From Actinomycetes bacterium (GTDB taxonomy: Bacteria > Actinomycetota > Actinomycetes > Propionibacteriales > Propionibacteriaceae), in the NCBI GenBank assembly GCA_023392635.1, contig JAEVYS010000070.1, positions 1 to 50,255 on the forward strand: a DNA stretch of 50,255 bases. The letters run 5' to 3'. Position numbers and translations under genes: made by a program. Below are positions 43,641 through 50,255 of this stretch, piece after piece. The stretch's first letter is position 1; the number at the start of each line of letters is the position of its first letter. The notes below the pieces were generated by a model, which was given only the letters and a program-made list of their open reading frames with translations, made no database searches and had not been told where the DNA came from.

Positions 43641-44428
43641 GCCGGCCGCCCGGGTAGGCGCGGCACCGACTCCAGGAGTTCCCGGCTGTACGGGTGACGG
43701 GGGCGGGCGAAGAACTCCGCCGCCGGGGCGTGCTCCACCAGCCGACCGTCCTTCAGGACGGCCACGTCGTCGCAGGCGGCGTGGATCACCGACAGGTCGT
43801 GCGAGATCAGGAGCACCGCCAGCTCCATCCGCCCGGCGAGACCGCAGAGGACGTCGAGCACCGTCCGCTGTACCGACACGTCGAGCGCGCTGGTGGGCTC
43901 GTCCGCCACCAGGACCCGCGGTTCGACGGCGAGGGCGCGGGCGATCGCGATCCGCTGGCGCTGGCCGCCGGAGAACTGGCGGGGGTAGCGGTGGAGGGAG
44001 TCCGGCGGGAGCCCGACGAGGGCGACCAGCTCCTCCGCGCGCCGGCGCCGCAGGGTCGCGGACCCCCGCCCGGCGCCGGGCCGGGACCGGTCGGATGGCG
44101 GCAATCCGTGGACGCGGAGCAGTTCCTCGAGCACCTGGCCGATGGTGAGCAGCGGGTTGAGCGAGGCGAACGGGTCCTGCTGGACGAGCTGGACCGCCCG
44201 CCGCTCCGCCCGGCTGCGCCGCGAGCCGAGCCCCTCACCGCCGAGCGTGATCGAGCCGGTGACCACAGGAACCGAGCCAACGATCGCCCGGGCGAGGGTG
44301 GTCTTGCCCGAACCGGACTCGCCGACGAGTCCCACGATCGTCCCGGGAGCGACGCGCAGCGACACCCGGTCGACCACCCGGCGTCCGTCGTACTCGACGC
44401 TGACGTCCCGCACCTCGAGTTCAGTCAT
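43637..44428 (-). CDS. peptide ABC transporter ATP-binding protein (OppF/DppF-like)
   Basis: This 263-aa ABC ATPase has Walker A VGESGSGKTTLARAIVG, Q-loop LVQQDPFASLNPLLT, signature FSGGQRQRIAIARALA and Walker B VLVADEPTSALDVSVQ. The Q-loop form QQDPFASLNP is typical of oligopeptide/dipeptide/nickel importers. It overlaps the preceding ATPase by 8 nt. It is the second ATPase of the operon. Confidence 0.95.
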   Translation of the reverse strand: MTELEVRDVSVEYDGRRVVDRVSLRVAPGTIVGLVGESGSGKTTLARAIVGSVPVVTGSITLGGEGLGSRRSRAERRAVQLVQQDPFASLNPLLTIGQVLEELLRVHGLPPSDRSRPGAGRGSATLRRRRAEELVALVGLPPDSLHRYPRQFSGGQRQRIAIARALAVEPRVLVADEPTSALDVSVQRTVLDVLCGLAGRMELAVLLISHDLSVIHAACDDVAVLKDGRLVEHAPAAEFFARPRHPYSRELLESVPRLPGRPA

Positions 44429-45152
44429 CGGCGGGCTCCAGCGGGGGCAGCGGCAGGACGGCGTCGACGAGGCTGCGGGTGTAGGCGTCGCGTGGCGCGG
44501 TCACCACGTCGAGGGTCGGGCCGGCTTCGACCACCCGTCCCTCGTGGAGGACGACCACCCGGTCGCAGAGCCGGCCGACCACGGCGAGGTCGTGGCTCAC
44601 GAACAGCAGGGACAGTCCCCGCTCGCGCTGCAGGGTGGCCAGCAGGTCGAGGATCTCGCGCTGGACGGTCACGTCGAGGGCGGTTGTCGGCTCGTCGCAC
44701 AGCAGCAGGCCGGGATCCTGGGCGAGCGCCAGGGCGAGCAGGACCCGCTGGCGCTGCCCGCCGGAGAGCTGGTGCGGGTAGCGACGGGCGAGGACCACCG
44801 GTTCGGGCAGCCGGACGTCGGACAGCAGGTCGAGCACCCTCGCGCGGGCGCTCCTGCGGTCGAGGCGGCCGACCACCCGGCACACCTCGGCGACCTGGTC
44901 GCCCACCCGGGACAGGGGGTCGAGGAAGGTGAGCGGGTCCTGGAAGATCATGGCGGGCCTCGCGTCCAGCTCGACGGTGCCGCCGCTGCGGACGAGGCCA
45001 CGGGGCAGGATGCCCATGATGGCCCGCAGCGTCAGGCTCTTGCCCGAGCCGGACTCCCCCACGAGGCCGACCGCTTCGCCGGGACCGACCTCGAAGGTGA
45101 CGCCGTGCAGCAACTCGACCTCTCCGAGGACGCGCAGGTCGGTGACCCTCAT
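44421..45152 (-). CDS. peptide ABC transporter ATP-binding protein (OppD/DppD-like)
   Basis: This 243-aa ABC ATPase has Walker A VGESGSGKSLTLRAIMG, the OppD-type Q-loop IFQDPLTFLDPLSRVGDQ, signature LSGGQRQRVLLALALAQ and Walker B LLLCDEPTTALDVTVQ. It is short, lacking the usual C-terminal OppD cysteine/iron-sulfur-like extension. The ATG at 45152 overlaps the oppC stop (ATGA). Confidence 0.94.
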   Translation of the reverse strand: MRVTDLRVLGEVELLHGVTFEVGPGEAVGLVGESGSGKSLTLRAIMGILPRGLVRSGGTVELDARPAMIFQDPLTFLDPLSRVGDQVAEVCRVVGRLDRRSARARVLDLLSDVRLPEPVVLARRYPHQLSGGQRQRVLLALALAQDPGLLLCDEPTTALDVTVQREILDLLATLQRERGLSLLFVSHDLAVVGRLCDRVVVLHEGRVVEAGPTLDVVTAPRDAYTRSLVDAVLPLPPLEPADD

Positions 45153-46072
45153 CGCAGCCGCCACACGTCGGCAAGGCCGTCCCCGAGCAGGGACAACCCG
45201 ACGCCCGTCGTGACCACCGCGATCCCGGGCAGCGTGGGCACCCACCACCGGGTGGTGAGGAACAGCTGCCCGTCACTGATCATGGTCCCCCAGTCCGGGG
45301 TGGGCGGCTGGACGCCGAGCCCCAGGTAGCCGAGCGTGACCACGGCGACCATGATCAGCAGGATCTCCGTCATCAGGAGCACGACCGCCAGCGGCAGGAC
45401 GTTGGGCAGCACGTGGCGGGCGATCACCCGCGGGTGCGACAGCCCGCCGCCGTAGGCGGCCTGCACCCAGCCCTCCCGGCACAGCGTGCGGGTGCGGGCG
45501 CGGACCACCCGGGCGTAGCTGATCCACCCGACGAGTGCGTAGGCGACGTAGATGCCGCGCTCCCCGGTGCCGGCGGCGAACACCACAGCGATGACGAGCA
45601 CGTAGAAGGGGAAGGCGACGAAGGTGTCGACGACGCGTCCGATCACCCAGTCGAGTCGGCCACCGGCGTAGCCGCTGACCAGGCCGAGCACGACGCCGAC
45701 CACGAACGGCGTGGCGGCGGCGAGCACCGCGATGCGCAGGTCGGTGCCGGCGGCCGCGATCACCCGGGAGAGGATGTCGCGTCCCAGCTGGTCGGTTCCG
45801 AACCAGTGGGCGCCGGAGGGCGGCTGCAGTCCGTGGGCGAGGTCCTGGGCACTCGGGTCGTACGGCGCGATGAGCGGGGCGAACACGGCCAGTACGACCA
45901 TCACGGCGAGGATGATCGCGCCCGCCACCAGGGCGGGCGTCCGTCGCGCTCGACGCCACCACCGGACGGCGGGACGCGGCTCGGTGGACCGAGTTCGGAA
46001 CCGTCCCCAATTCGGTCCAGGAGCGCCGGTGGTCCCGATTGGGGACGGTTCCGAATTCGGTCCGCCGGTCAT
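45149..46072 (-). CDS. peptide ABC transporter permease (OppC/DppC-like)
   Basis: This 307-aa permease has six hydrophobic helices after residue 45 and the family features APLIAPYDPSAQ, HWFGTDQLGRDILSRVIA and the EAA-like YARVVRARTRTLCREGW. Its first 40 residues are unusual: they are encoded largely by two 33-bp repeat units (residues 4-14 GPNSEPSPIGT and 19-29 GPNWGRFRTRS), which add a hydrophilic tail absent from other OppC proteins. The ATG at 46072 overlaps oppB (ATGA). An internal start after the repeats cannot be excluded. Confidence 0.93.
   Translation of the reverse strand: MTGGPNSEPSPIGTTGAPGPNWGRFRTRSTEPRPAVRWWRRARRTPALVAGAIILAVMVVLAVFAPLIAPYDPSAQDLAHGLQPPSGAHWFGTDQLGRDILSRVIAAAGTDLRIAVLAAATPFVVGVVLGLVSGYAGGRLDWVIGRVVDTFVAFPFYVLVIAVVFAAGTGERGIYVAYALVGWISYARVVRARTRTLCREGWVQAAYGGGLSHPRVIARHVLPNVLPLAVVLLMTEILLIMVAVVTLGYLGLGVQPPTPDWGTMISDGQLFLTTRWWVPTLPGIAVVTTGVGLSLLGDGLADVWRLR
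45986..46018 (-). repeat. 33-bp palindromic repeat, translated copy 1
   Basis: The unit has the core GGGGACGGTTCC inside arms GGACCGA and TCGGTCC, read on the minus strand. It encodes residues 19-29 of the permease in frame. Confidence 0.85.
46031..46063 (+). repeat. 33-bp palindromic repeat, translated copy 2 (inverted)
   Basis: This is an inverted copy of 45986-46018 with the same core and arms (GGTCCCG/TCGGTCC, one arm slightly degenerate). It encodes residues 4-14 of the permease in frame. Confidence 0.85.
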
Positions 46073-47001
46073 GCCGTCCTCACTCTCGGGTCCAGCAGCG
46101 CGACCAGCGCGTCGGTGAGGAAGGAGACCACCACCACGGTCAGGGCCAGCACCAGCGCGATGCCCTGCACGACCGGGAAGTCGCGGGAGCTGATCGAGGA
46201 GAACAGCAGGGCCCCGAGCCCGTTGATCGCGAACACCTTCTCGATCACCAGCGTGCCGCCGATGAGGTAGGCCACGTTGAGCCCCAGCAACGACACTGTC
46301 GGCACCGCGGCGTTGCGCAGCACGTGCGCCTGCACCCGCCACGACGGCAGCCGGGCCGCCCGCAGCGTGACCACGAAGTCGGCGTCCAGTACCTCCACGA
46401 GCTGCTCGCGCAGCGCGCGCACCAACGGCGGCGACATGCCCAGGGACACGGTGAGCGCGGGCAGCACGAGGCTGCGCAGCGGCTCGCCCGGCCCGGTGCC
46501 GACGCCGCCCACGGGCAGCCAGCGCAGGTGCACCCCGAACACGAGGATGAGGATGAGCCCCACCCAGAACGCCGGCATGGCCATGCCGATCGTGGGCACC
46601 ACCCGCACCACGTGGTCGAGGGGGCCGTCCTTGTGGCTGGCGGCGAGCAGGGCCAGCGGCACCGCGATCAGCACGGTGAACACCACGCTGAGCAGCACCA
46701 GCGCCGCGGTCAGTCCCGCCCGGGACGCGACGAGCCCGAGCACCGGCTGGGACGTGACCAGCGACGTGCCGATGTCACCGCGACCGAAGACGCCGACGAG
46801 CCAGTCGCCGAGCTGCTGGGCCACCGGCAGGTCCAGGCCCAGCCGGCGGTGCAGTTCCTCGATGGACGCGGCAGTGGCCCGTTCGCCCAGGATCATCACG
46901 GCCGGGTCGCCCGGCACGATGCGCAGCAGGAGGAACACACAGATCACCACGCCGATCGTCACCGGGACGACGGCGAGCAGCGAGCGCCCCACCCAACGCA
47001 T
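46069..47001 (-). CDS. peptide ABC transporter permease (OppB/DppB-like)
   Basis: This 310-aa permease has the N-terminal LLRIVPGDPAVMILGERAT region of OppB/DppB proteins, PLDHVVRVVPTIGMAMPAFW and the EAA loop RALREQLVEVLDADFVVTLRA. Six helices are visible. The ATG at 47001 has GGGGAG about 10 nt upstream and lies 49 nt after the substrate-binding-protein stop. Confidence 0.95.
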   Translation of the reverse strand: MRWVGRSLLAVVPVTIGVVICVFLLLRIVPGDPAVMILGERATAASIEELHRRLGLDLPVAQQLGDWLVGVFGRGDIGTSLVTSQPVLGLVASRAGLTAALVLLSVVFTVLIAVPLALLAASHKDGPLDHVVRVVPTIGMAMPAFWVGLILILVFGVHLRWLPVGGVGTGPGEPLRSLVLPALTVSLGMSPPLVRALREQLVEVLDADFVVTLRAARLPSWRVQAHVLRNAAVPTVSLLGLNVAYLIGGTLVIEKVFAINGLGALLFSSISSRDFPVVQGIALVLALTVVVVSFLTDALVALLDPRVRTA

Positions 47002-47050
47002 GAGGTGATTCTCCCCGTCGGAGCCGGGCTTGGCGAACGCCCGGCCCGCG

Positions 47051-48595
47051 CTAGTGCTGCAGCCAGACGTCCTGGAACAGCACGCTGCCGTTGATGCGGG
47101 GCGTCAGGTCGTGGACGGACGCCAGCGAGGCCACCGTGTTCTTCGTGTTGTACAGCGGGATGTAGGGCACGTCGTCGGCCAGGATCTGCTGGATCTCGGC
47201 GTAGATCCTCGCCCGCGCCTCACCGTCCGGCGTGGTGCGGCCCTGCTCGGCGAGCTGGGTGACCCGGTCGTTGGTGTAGTGCGTCCAGTACGACTTGCTG
47301 AACCCCTTCGGGTCGGTCTGGAAGGCGATCAGTCCGTCGGGGTCGGGCGCGTCGCTCTGCCCGGAGTTGATCATGGCGTCGAACTTGTAGGCGAAGAACC
47401 GCTCACGGAAGGCGTTCAGCTCGATCGACTCGATCTTGAGCGTGATGCCCAGCGGTTTGACCGCCTCCTGGATGATCTGCGCCTCCTGCGTGCGGACCGA
47501 ATTCCCGGACGCGATCAGGATCGTGGCGGTGAACCCGTCCGGGAACTTCGACGCCGCCAGCTCGGTCTTCGCGGCCGCCGGGTCGTTGTCGAGCGCCTTC
47601 ACGTCGGCGGAGTACTCGATCGTTGGCGGGATCAGCGTCTTCACCGTCTGCGCCGCACCGAACGTGACCGCCTGCGTGATGGCGTCCCGGTTCAGGGAGA
47701 GCGCGATGGCACGACGGACGTGGGGGTCGGCGAAGTACTGGTTCTGGGTGTTGAAGAACACCTGCTCGACCTCCCAGGAACCCAGCTGGGACACCGTCAC
47801 GTTCGTGTTCCCGCTGAGCTGGGCGATCGTGGCCGGCGCGACGCCCTCGATGCCGGAGAGTTGGCCCGCCTCGAGCTGCTGGATGCGCTGGTTGTCGTCG
47901 GCGACGACCTTGTAGACCAGGTTCGCCGCGTACGGCTTGCCCGCCTGCCAGTAGTGGGTGTTGGCGGTGAAGCTCGTGTCGCCGCTGGGATCCCACGAGT
48001 CGGCCACCCACGGCCCGGTCCCGATCGGCTTGGCGAAGAACTCCTTCTCGCTCCTCCCGCCGAAGTCGGCGGGGAAGATGCCGTTGGAGAAGCCGGACAG
48101 CTCGGAAAGGAACGGGGTGTAGGCGTTCTTCAGCACGATGGTGAGGGTCTTGTCATCGGTGGCGGTGATGCTCGCGATCGGCGCCTGCAGCGGAAGCGGG
48201 CCCTGCACCTTGAGGTGGCGTTCGAGGGAGAACTTCGCGTCCTTGGCGGTCACCGGGGCCCCGTCGGAGAACAGCAGCCCGTCGCGCAGGGTGAAGGTGT
48301 AGGTGAGCTGGTCGGAACTCACTTCCCACTTCTCGGCGAGCCAGGGAATGATTCTTCCCTCCGTGTCGAAGGACACCAGCGGCTCGAACACCTTGTCGAT
48401 GGCGAAGGCGTTGTTGGAGGTGATCTGGTTGTTCAGGTCGAACGAGGTCACCGGCGCCGGGCGCCCGTAGGTGATCGTGCCGCCGCGCTGCGGCGCGCTG
48501 CCGGTGGCGGCCGGTGTCGGGGCCGGGGACGCGGTGCACGCGCTCAGCGCGAACACGGCGAGGGCTGCGGCGAGACGGGCGGCGGTCTTGGTCAT
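47051..48595 (-). CDS. ABC transporter substrate-binding lipoprotein (SBP family 5)
   Basis: This 514-aa solute receptor has a lipoprotein signal ending in LSAC (Cys20). The family 5 (peptide/nickel) pattern is clear: GGTITYGRPAPVTSFD near the N-terminus, WLAEKWEVSSDQLTYTFTLR, GTGPWVADSWDPSGD and HVRRAIALSLNRDAI. The ATG at 48595 has AGGAG about 8 nt upstream. A leader of about 180 nt with a short cysteine-rich ORF precedes it. Peptides are the default substrate for the family; a sulfur-containing ligand is an inference from the leader. Confidence 0.95.
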   Translation of the reverse strand: MTKTAARLAAALAVFALSACTASPAPTPAATGSAPQRGGTITYGRPAPVTSFDLNNQITSNNAFAIDKVFEPLVSFDTEGRIIPWLAEKWEVSSDQLTYTFTLRDGLLFSDGAPVTAKDAKFSLERHLKVQGPLPLQAPIASITATDDKTLTIVLKNAYTPFLSELSGFSNGIFPADFGGRSEKEFFAKPIGTGPWVADSWDPSGDTSFTANTHYWQAGKPYAANLVYKVVADDNQRIQQLEAGQLSGIEGVAPATIAQLSGNTNVTVSQLGSWEVEQVFFNTQNQYFADPHVRRAIALSLNRDAITQAVTFGAAQTVKTLIPPTIEYSADVKALDNDPAAAKTELAASKFPDGFTATILIASGNSVRTQEAQIIQEAVKPLGITLKIESIELNAFRERFFAYKFDAMINSGQSDAPDPDGLIAFQTDPKGFSKSYWTHYTNDRVTQLAEQGRTTPDGEARARIYAEIQQILADDVPYIPLYNTKNTVASLASVHDLTPRINGSVLFQDVWLQH

Positions 48596-48676
48596 GTGGC
48601 TGGCTCCTGAGTCGGCCGGACGGTTTTGGCTGAGGTCCCGGGACGTTCGGGACGCGGTGTGCGTGAAAGAGGGCGT

Positions 48677-48692
48677 GCGGACGTGCGTCCGC
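48677..48692. promoter_or_regulatory. hairpin in the SBP leader
   Basis: GCGGACG pairs with CGTCCGC around a two-base gap (a 6-bp stem with 4-nt loop in practice), lying 13 nt after the short ORF's stop codon on the transcript. No T-run follows, so it is at best one arm of a larger attenuator fold. Confidence 0.4.
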
Positions 48693-48704
48693 GGTCGGGC
48701 TCGG

Positions 48705-48773
48705 TCAGCGCCAACACCGACAGCAGGCACCGCAACGGGCGGGCATTCGCCCCGGCCTCCGGTCGCTGTGCAT
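48705..48773 (-). CDS. leaderless cysteine-rich leader peptide (candidate attenuator)
   Basis: This 22-codon ORF (ATG at 48773, TGA at 48707-48705) lies in the leader of the substrate-binding-protein gene. Its residues 13-22 read RCGACCRCWR, so four cysteines are packed in seven codons near the stop. TATCCT on the minus strand (48785-48780) ends exactly 6 nt before the ATG, so the mRNA would begin at the start codon. This layout is that of leaderless polycysteine short ORFs described in mycobacteria as cysteine-responsive attenuators. The peptide itself probably has no function; ribosome stalling at the Cys codons would. No experimental support exists here. Confidence 0.55.
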   Translation of the reverse strand: MHSDRRPGRMPARCGACCRCWR

Positions 48774-48779
48774 GCCGGA

Positions 48780-48785
48780 AGGATA
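48780..48785 (-). promoter_or_regulatory. -10 of the importer operon (leaderless short ORF)
   Basis: The minus strand reads TATCCT, 6 nt upstream of the short ORF start and 185 nt upstream of the substrate-binding-protein start. A TTGGCC lies about 15 nt further up as a weak -35. Confidence 0.5.
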
Positions 48786-48816
48786 GCGGACCCTCGACGC
48801 GGCCAACGTGGCGGTC

Positions 48817-48834
48817 TAGCGTGACAGGGGTCAC
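48817..48834 (+). promoter_or_regulatory. -10 and inverted repeat before the GyrI-like gene
   Basis: TAGCGT (48817-48822) is followed by GTGAC-AGGG-GTCAC (48821-48834), which overlaps the expected transcription start and could bind a regulator. Confidence 0.35.
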
Positions 48835-48851
48835 AGCGGCAGGAGGAAGCG

Positions 48852-49316
48852 ATGGCCGGGGTCGATCCGCACATCGAGCACGTCGGCGCCTGGGTGAGCG
48901 CCGGAATCCGCCGGACGGTGCCGCGCGCGAAGCTCTCCGACGCGTTCGGCCCGACGTATGAGGAGGTCGGTCGGCTGCTCGGTGGGGCGGGGGTGCCGGT
49001 GCGCGGACCGGCGTACGCGGAGTACTTCGGGATGCCGACGGACAGCGTCGACGTCGAGATCGGATTCGGGATCGGGGAGGTGGTTTCGGTCGATGGCCTC
49101 GCGGTCACCGAGCACCCCGCGGTGCGAGCGGTCGTCGGTACCCACGTCGGGCCGTACGAGCAGCTGGCCGAGGCGTACGGGGAACTGATGCCCTGGCTGG
49201 AGCTGGAGGGGCACGAGCTGGCCCCGTCCATGTACGAGCTGTACCTGAGCGAGCCGGACGAGGACCCCGCGAAGACCGTGACGAAGCTGGTCTTCCCGGT
49301 GGTCGACGCCGGCTGA
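48852..49316 (+). CDS. GyrI-like effector-binding domain protein
   Basis: This 154-aa stand-alone GyrI/SOUL-like domain shows VRRTVPRAKL-like early strands (IRRTVPRAKLSDAFGPTYEE) and VVGTHVGPYEQLAEAYGELM. Members bind small hydrophobic or cationic ligands, sometimes with hydrolase activity. AGGAGG lies 6 nt before the ATG. It is divergent from the importer operon and upstream of the siroheme genes; no functional link is shown. Confidence 0.85.
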   Translation: MAGVDPHIEHVGAWVSAGIRRTVPRAKLSDAFGPTYEEVGRLLGGAGVPVRGPAYAEYFGMPTDSVDVEIGFGIGEVVSVDGLAVTEHPAVRAVVGTHVGPYEQLAEAYGELMPWLELEGHELAPSMYELYLSEPDEDPAKTVTKLVFPVVDAG

Positions 49317-49350
49317 CCGCTAGGGTGCCACCCGTCGAAGGGAGGCGGCC

Positions 49351-49830
49351 ATGACGACCACGCGCGGTCGGGGTGCGCCGGCCTACCTCGCCGGCCTGCT
49401 CCTGGCGGGACGCCGCGTGGTGGCCGTCGGCGGGGGGAACGTGCACCGGCGCCGGGTGCCGAAGCTGCTCGCCGCCGGGGCGGACGTGACGGTGGTCTCG
49501 CCGGTGCTCCACCCCGAGCTGGCCGCGCTGGCCGAGGCCGGCGCCCTGGCCTGGCGGAAGGGCGAGTTCACGGAGGACGACCTCGACGGCGCGTGGTACG
49601 TGCTGGCCGCGACGGACTCACCCGACGTCAACGCGCGGGTCGCTGCGGCGGCGGAGGCCCGGCACACCTTCTGCGTGCGTGCCGATCGGGCGGAACTGGG
49701 GACGGCCTGGACGCCGGCCACCGGCGCGGTCGGTGACGCGACGATCGGCGTCCTGACGAACCACGACCCGCTGGCCGCGCGCGCGCTGCGGGACCGGCTC
49801 CTGCGCCTGATCGGTGGCGCGGATGGCTGA
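49351..49830 (+). CDS. precorrin-2 dehydrogenase/sirohydrochlorin ferrochelatase-like
   Basis: This 159-aa protein matches the NAD-binding CysG-N/SirC domain: VVAVGGGNVHRRRVPKLLAAG with GGGNV at 27-31, then VVSP and VLAATDSPDVNARVAAAAE. It oxidises precorrin-2 to sirohydrochlorin for siroheme or cobalamin. It is shorter than CysG and Met8, lacking the C-terminal dimerisation part. It overlaps the uroporphyrinogen methyltransferase gene by 8 nt, so a CysG-like activity is split over two proteins. GGGAGG lies 6 nt from the ATG, and TAGGGT at 49321-49326 may be its -10. Confidence 0.9.
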   Translation: MTTTRGRGAPAYLAGLLLAGRRVVAVGGGNVHRRRVPKLLAAGADVTVVSPVLHPELAALAEAGALAWRKGEFTEDDLDGAWYVLAATDSPDVNARVAAAAEARHTFCVRADRAELGTAWTPATGAVGDATIGVLTNHDPLAARALRDRLLRLIGGADG

Positions 49831-50255
49831 CCGTGCCGGCGAGGTCGTGCTGGTGGGCGGGGGCCCGGGCGATCCGGACCTGCTGACCGTCGGCGGACTT
49901 CGGGCGTTGCGGCAGGCGGACGTCGTGCTCTACGACCACCTCGCCCCCCTTGCCTGCCTGGCTGAGGTGAGGCAGGGCGCGCTGCTGATCGACGTGGCGA
50001 AGGTCCCGGGCGGGCGGCAGGTGCCGCAGGACGAGATCAACCGGCTCCTCGTCGAGCACGCCCGGACCGGGGCGATGGTGGTGCGGTTCAAGGGCGGTGA
50101 CCCGTTCGTGCTCGGCCGCGGGTCGGAGGAATGGCTGGCCTGCGTGGACGCCGGCATCCCCGTCCGCGTCATCCCCGGGGTGTCGTCCGCGATCGCCGGT
50201 CCGGAGCTCGCGGGGATACCCCTCACCCACCGCGGGCTCAGCCAGGGCTTCACCG
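49823..50255 (+). CDS. uroporphyrinogen-III C-methyltransferase (3' end cut by window)
   Basis: The first 144 codons are present. LVGGGPGDPDLLT, VVLYDHLA, VRFKGGDPFVLGRGSEE and VIPGVSSAIAGPELAGIPLT are the SUMT/CobA signatures; the enzyme makes precorrin-2 from uroporphyrinogen III. The ATG at 49823 overlaps the precorrin-2 dehydrogenase stop. The gene runs off the window end, so a C-terminal uroporphyrinogen-III synthase fusion cannot be excluded. Confidence 0.95.
   Translation, partial: MADRAGEVVLVGGGPGDPDLLTVGGLRALRQADVVLYDHLAPLACLAEVRQGALLIDVAKVPGGRQVPQDEINRLLVEHARTGAMVVRFKGGDPFVLGRGSEEWLACVDAGIPVRVIPGVSSAIAGPELAGIPLTHRGLSQGFT

Noticed and set aside
48592..48834. 80-codon ORF through the SBP leader
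   Set aside because: It overlaps the short cysteine ORF and SBP start, lacks a start signal, and reads as an Arg/Pro-rich shadow.

Overview
This is a high-GC actinobacterial chromosome segment, probably from Propionibacteriales or a related order. That rank is inferred from gene content and cannot be fixed without a database. Support comes from a housekeeping gene order shared with mycobacteria (pmt divergent from rsmI, then tatD, rsmA, ispE; and pth, rplY, prs, glmU, mfd, mazG, eno, an ftsB-like gene, DUF501, ppx2), from a FadE5/FadA2/FabG4/HtdX-type lipid cluster, and from many leaderless start sites. Almost every base is coding and most genes sit in tightly overlapped operons. I see no prophage, transposase, integrase or CRISPR array.

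Layout. Positions 1-4430 (minus strand) hold a 78-bp perfect palindrome, a Bax inhibitor-1/YccA membrane protein, and a GMC oxidoreductase overlapped by an alpha/beta hydrolase. Positions 4680-17274 (minus strand) hold tRNA-Leu(UAA), ppx2, DUF501, an ftsB-like gene, eno, mazG, a SurA-like lipoprotein, mfd, pth, rplY (L25), prs and glmU. The eno-ftsB gap carries five copies of a short palindromic repeat. Positions 17485-21001 hold a GH63-like hydrolase, tRNA-Gln(UUG), a TetR regulator and an MFS transporter. Positions 21002-26257 hold ispE, rsmA, tatD and rsmI (minus) and, divergently, a protein O-mannosyltransferase (plus). Positions 26438-30730 hold a uracil permease, a flavin-fold protein, azlC/azlD amino-acid exporter genes, a P-loop kinase and a membrane protein.

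Positions 30777-37014 form a fatty-acyl or lipid module: a long acyl-CoA dehydrogenase with its TetR regulator, divergent from a thiolase, a FabG4-type reductase and a MaoC hydratase whose stop and start codons overlap. Positions 37022-42436 hold small hypothetical genes, a lipid-kinase-family protein, a cold-shock protein with a clear terminator, a HIT protein, an orphan papain-like peptidase with an unknown partner gene, and two small unknown ORFs. Positions 42483-48785 (minus strand) are an Opp/Dpp-type ABC importer operon ending in an amidohydrolase. The window closes with a GyrI-like protein and the siroheme genes for precorrin-2 dehydrogenase and a truncated uroporphyrinogen-III methyltransferase.

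The most interesting points are three. First, a leaderless 22-codon ORF ending in a cysteine-rich stretch lies just upstream of the importer operon. It resembles the cysteine-responsive attenuators described in mycobacteria and suggests a sulfur-regulated uptake system beside the siroheme genes. Second, a repeat family keeps a constant 12-bp core while its self-complementary arms differ between loci; two copies are translated in frame inside the importer permease. Third, a tRNA has a UAA anticodon but a short class I variable region. Recognisable -10 hexamers lie exactly 6 nt before the start codon at a dozen genes, which fits widespread leaderless transcription.
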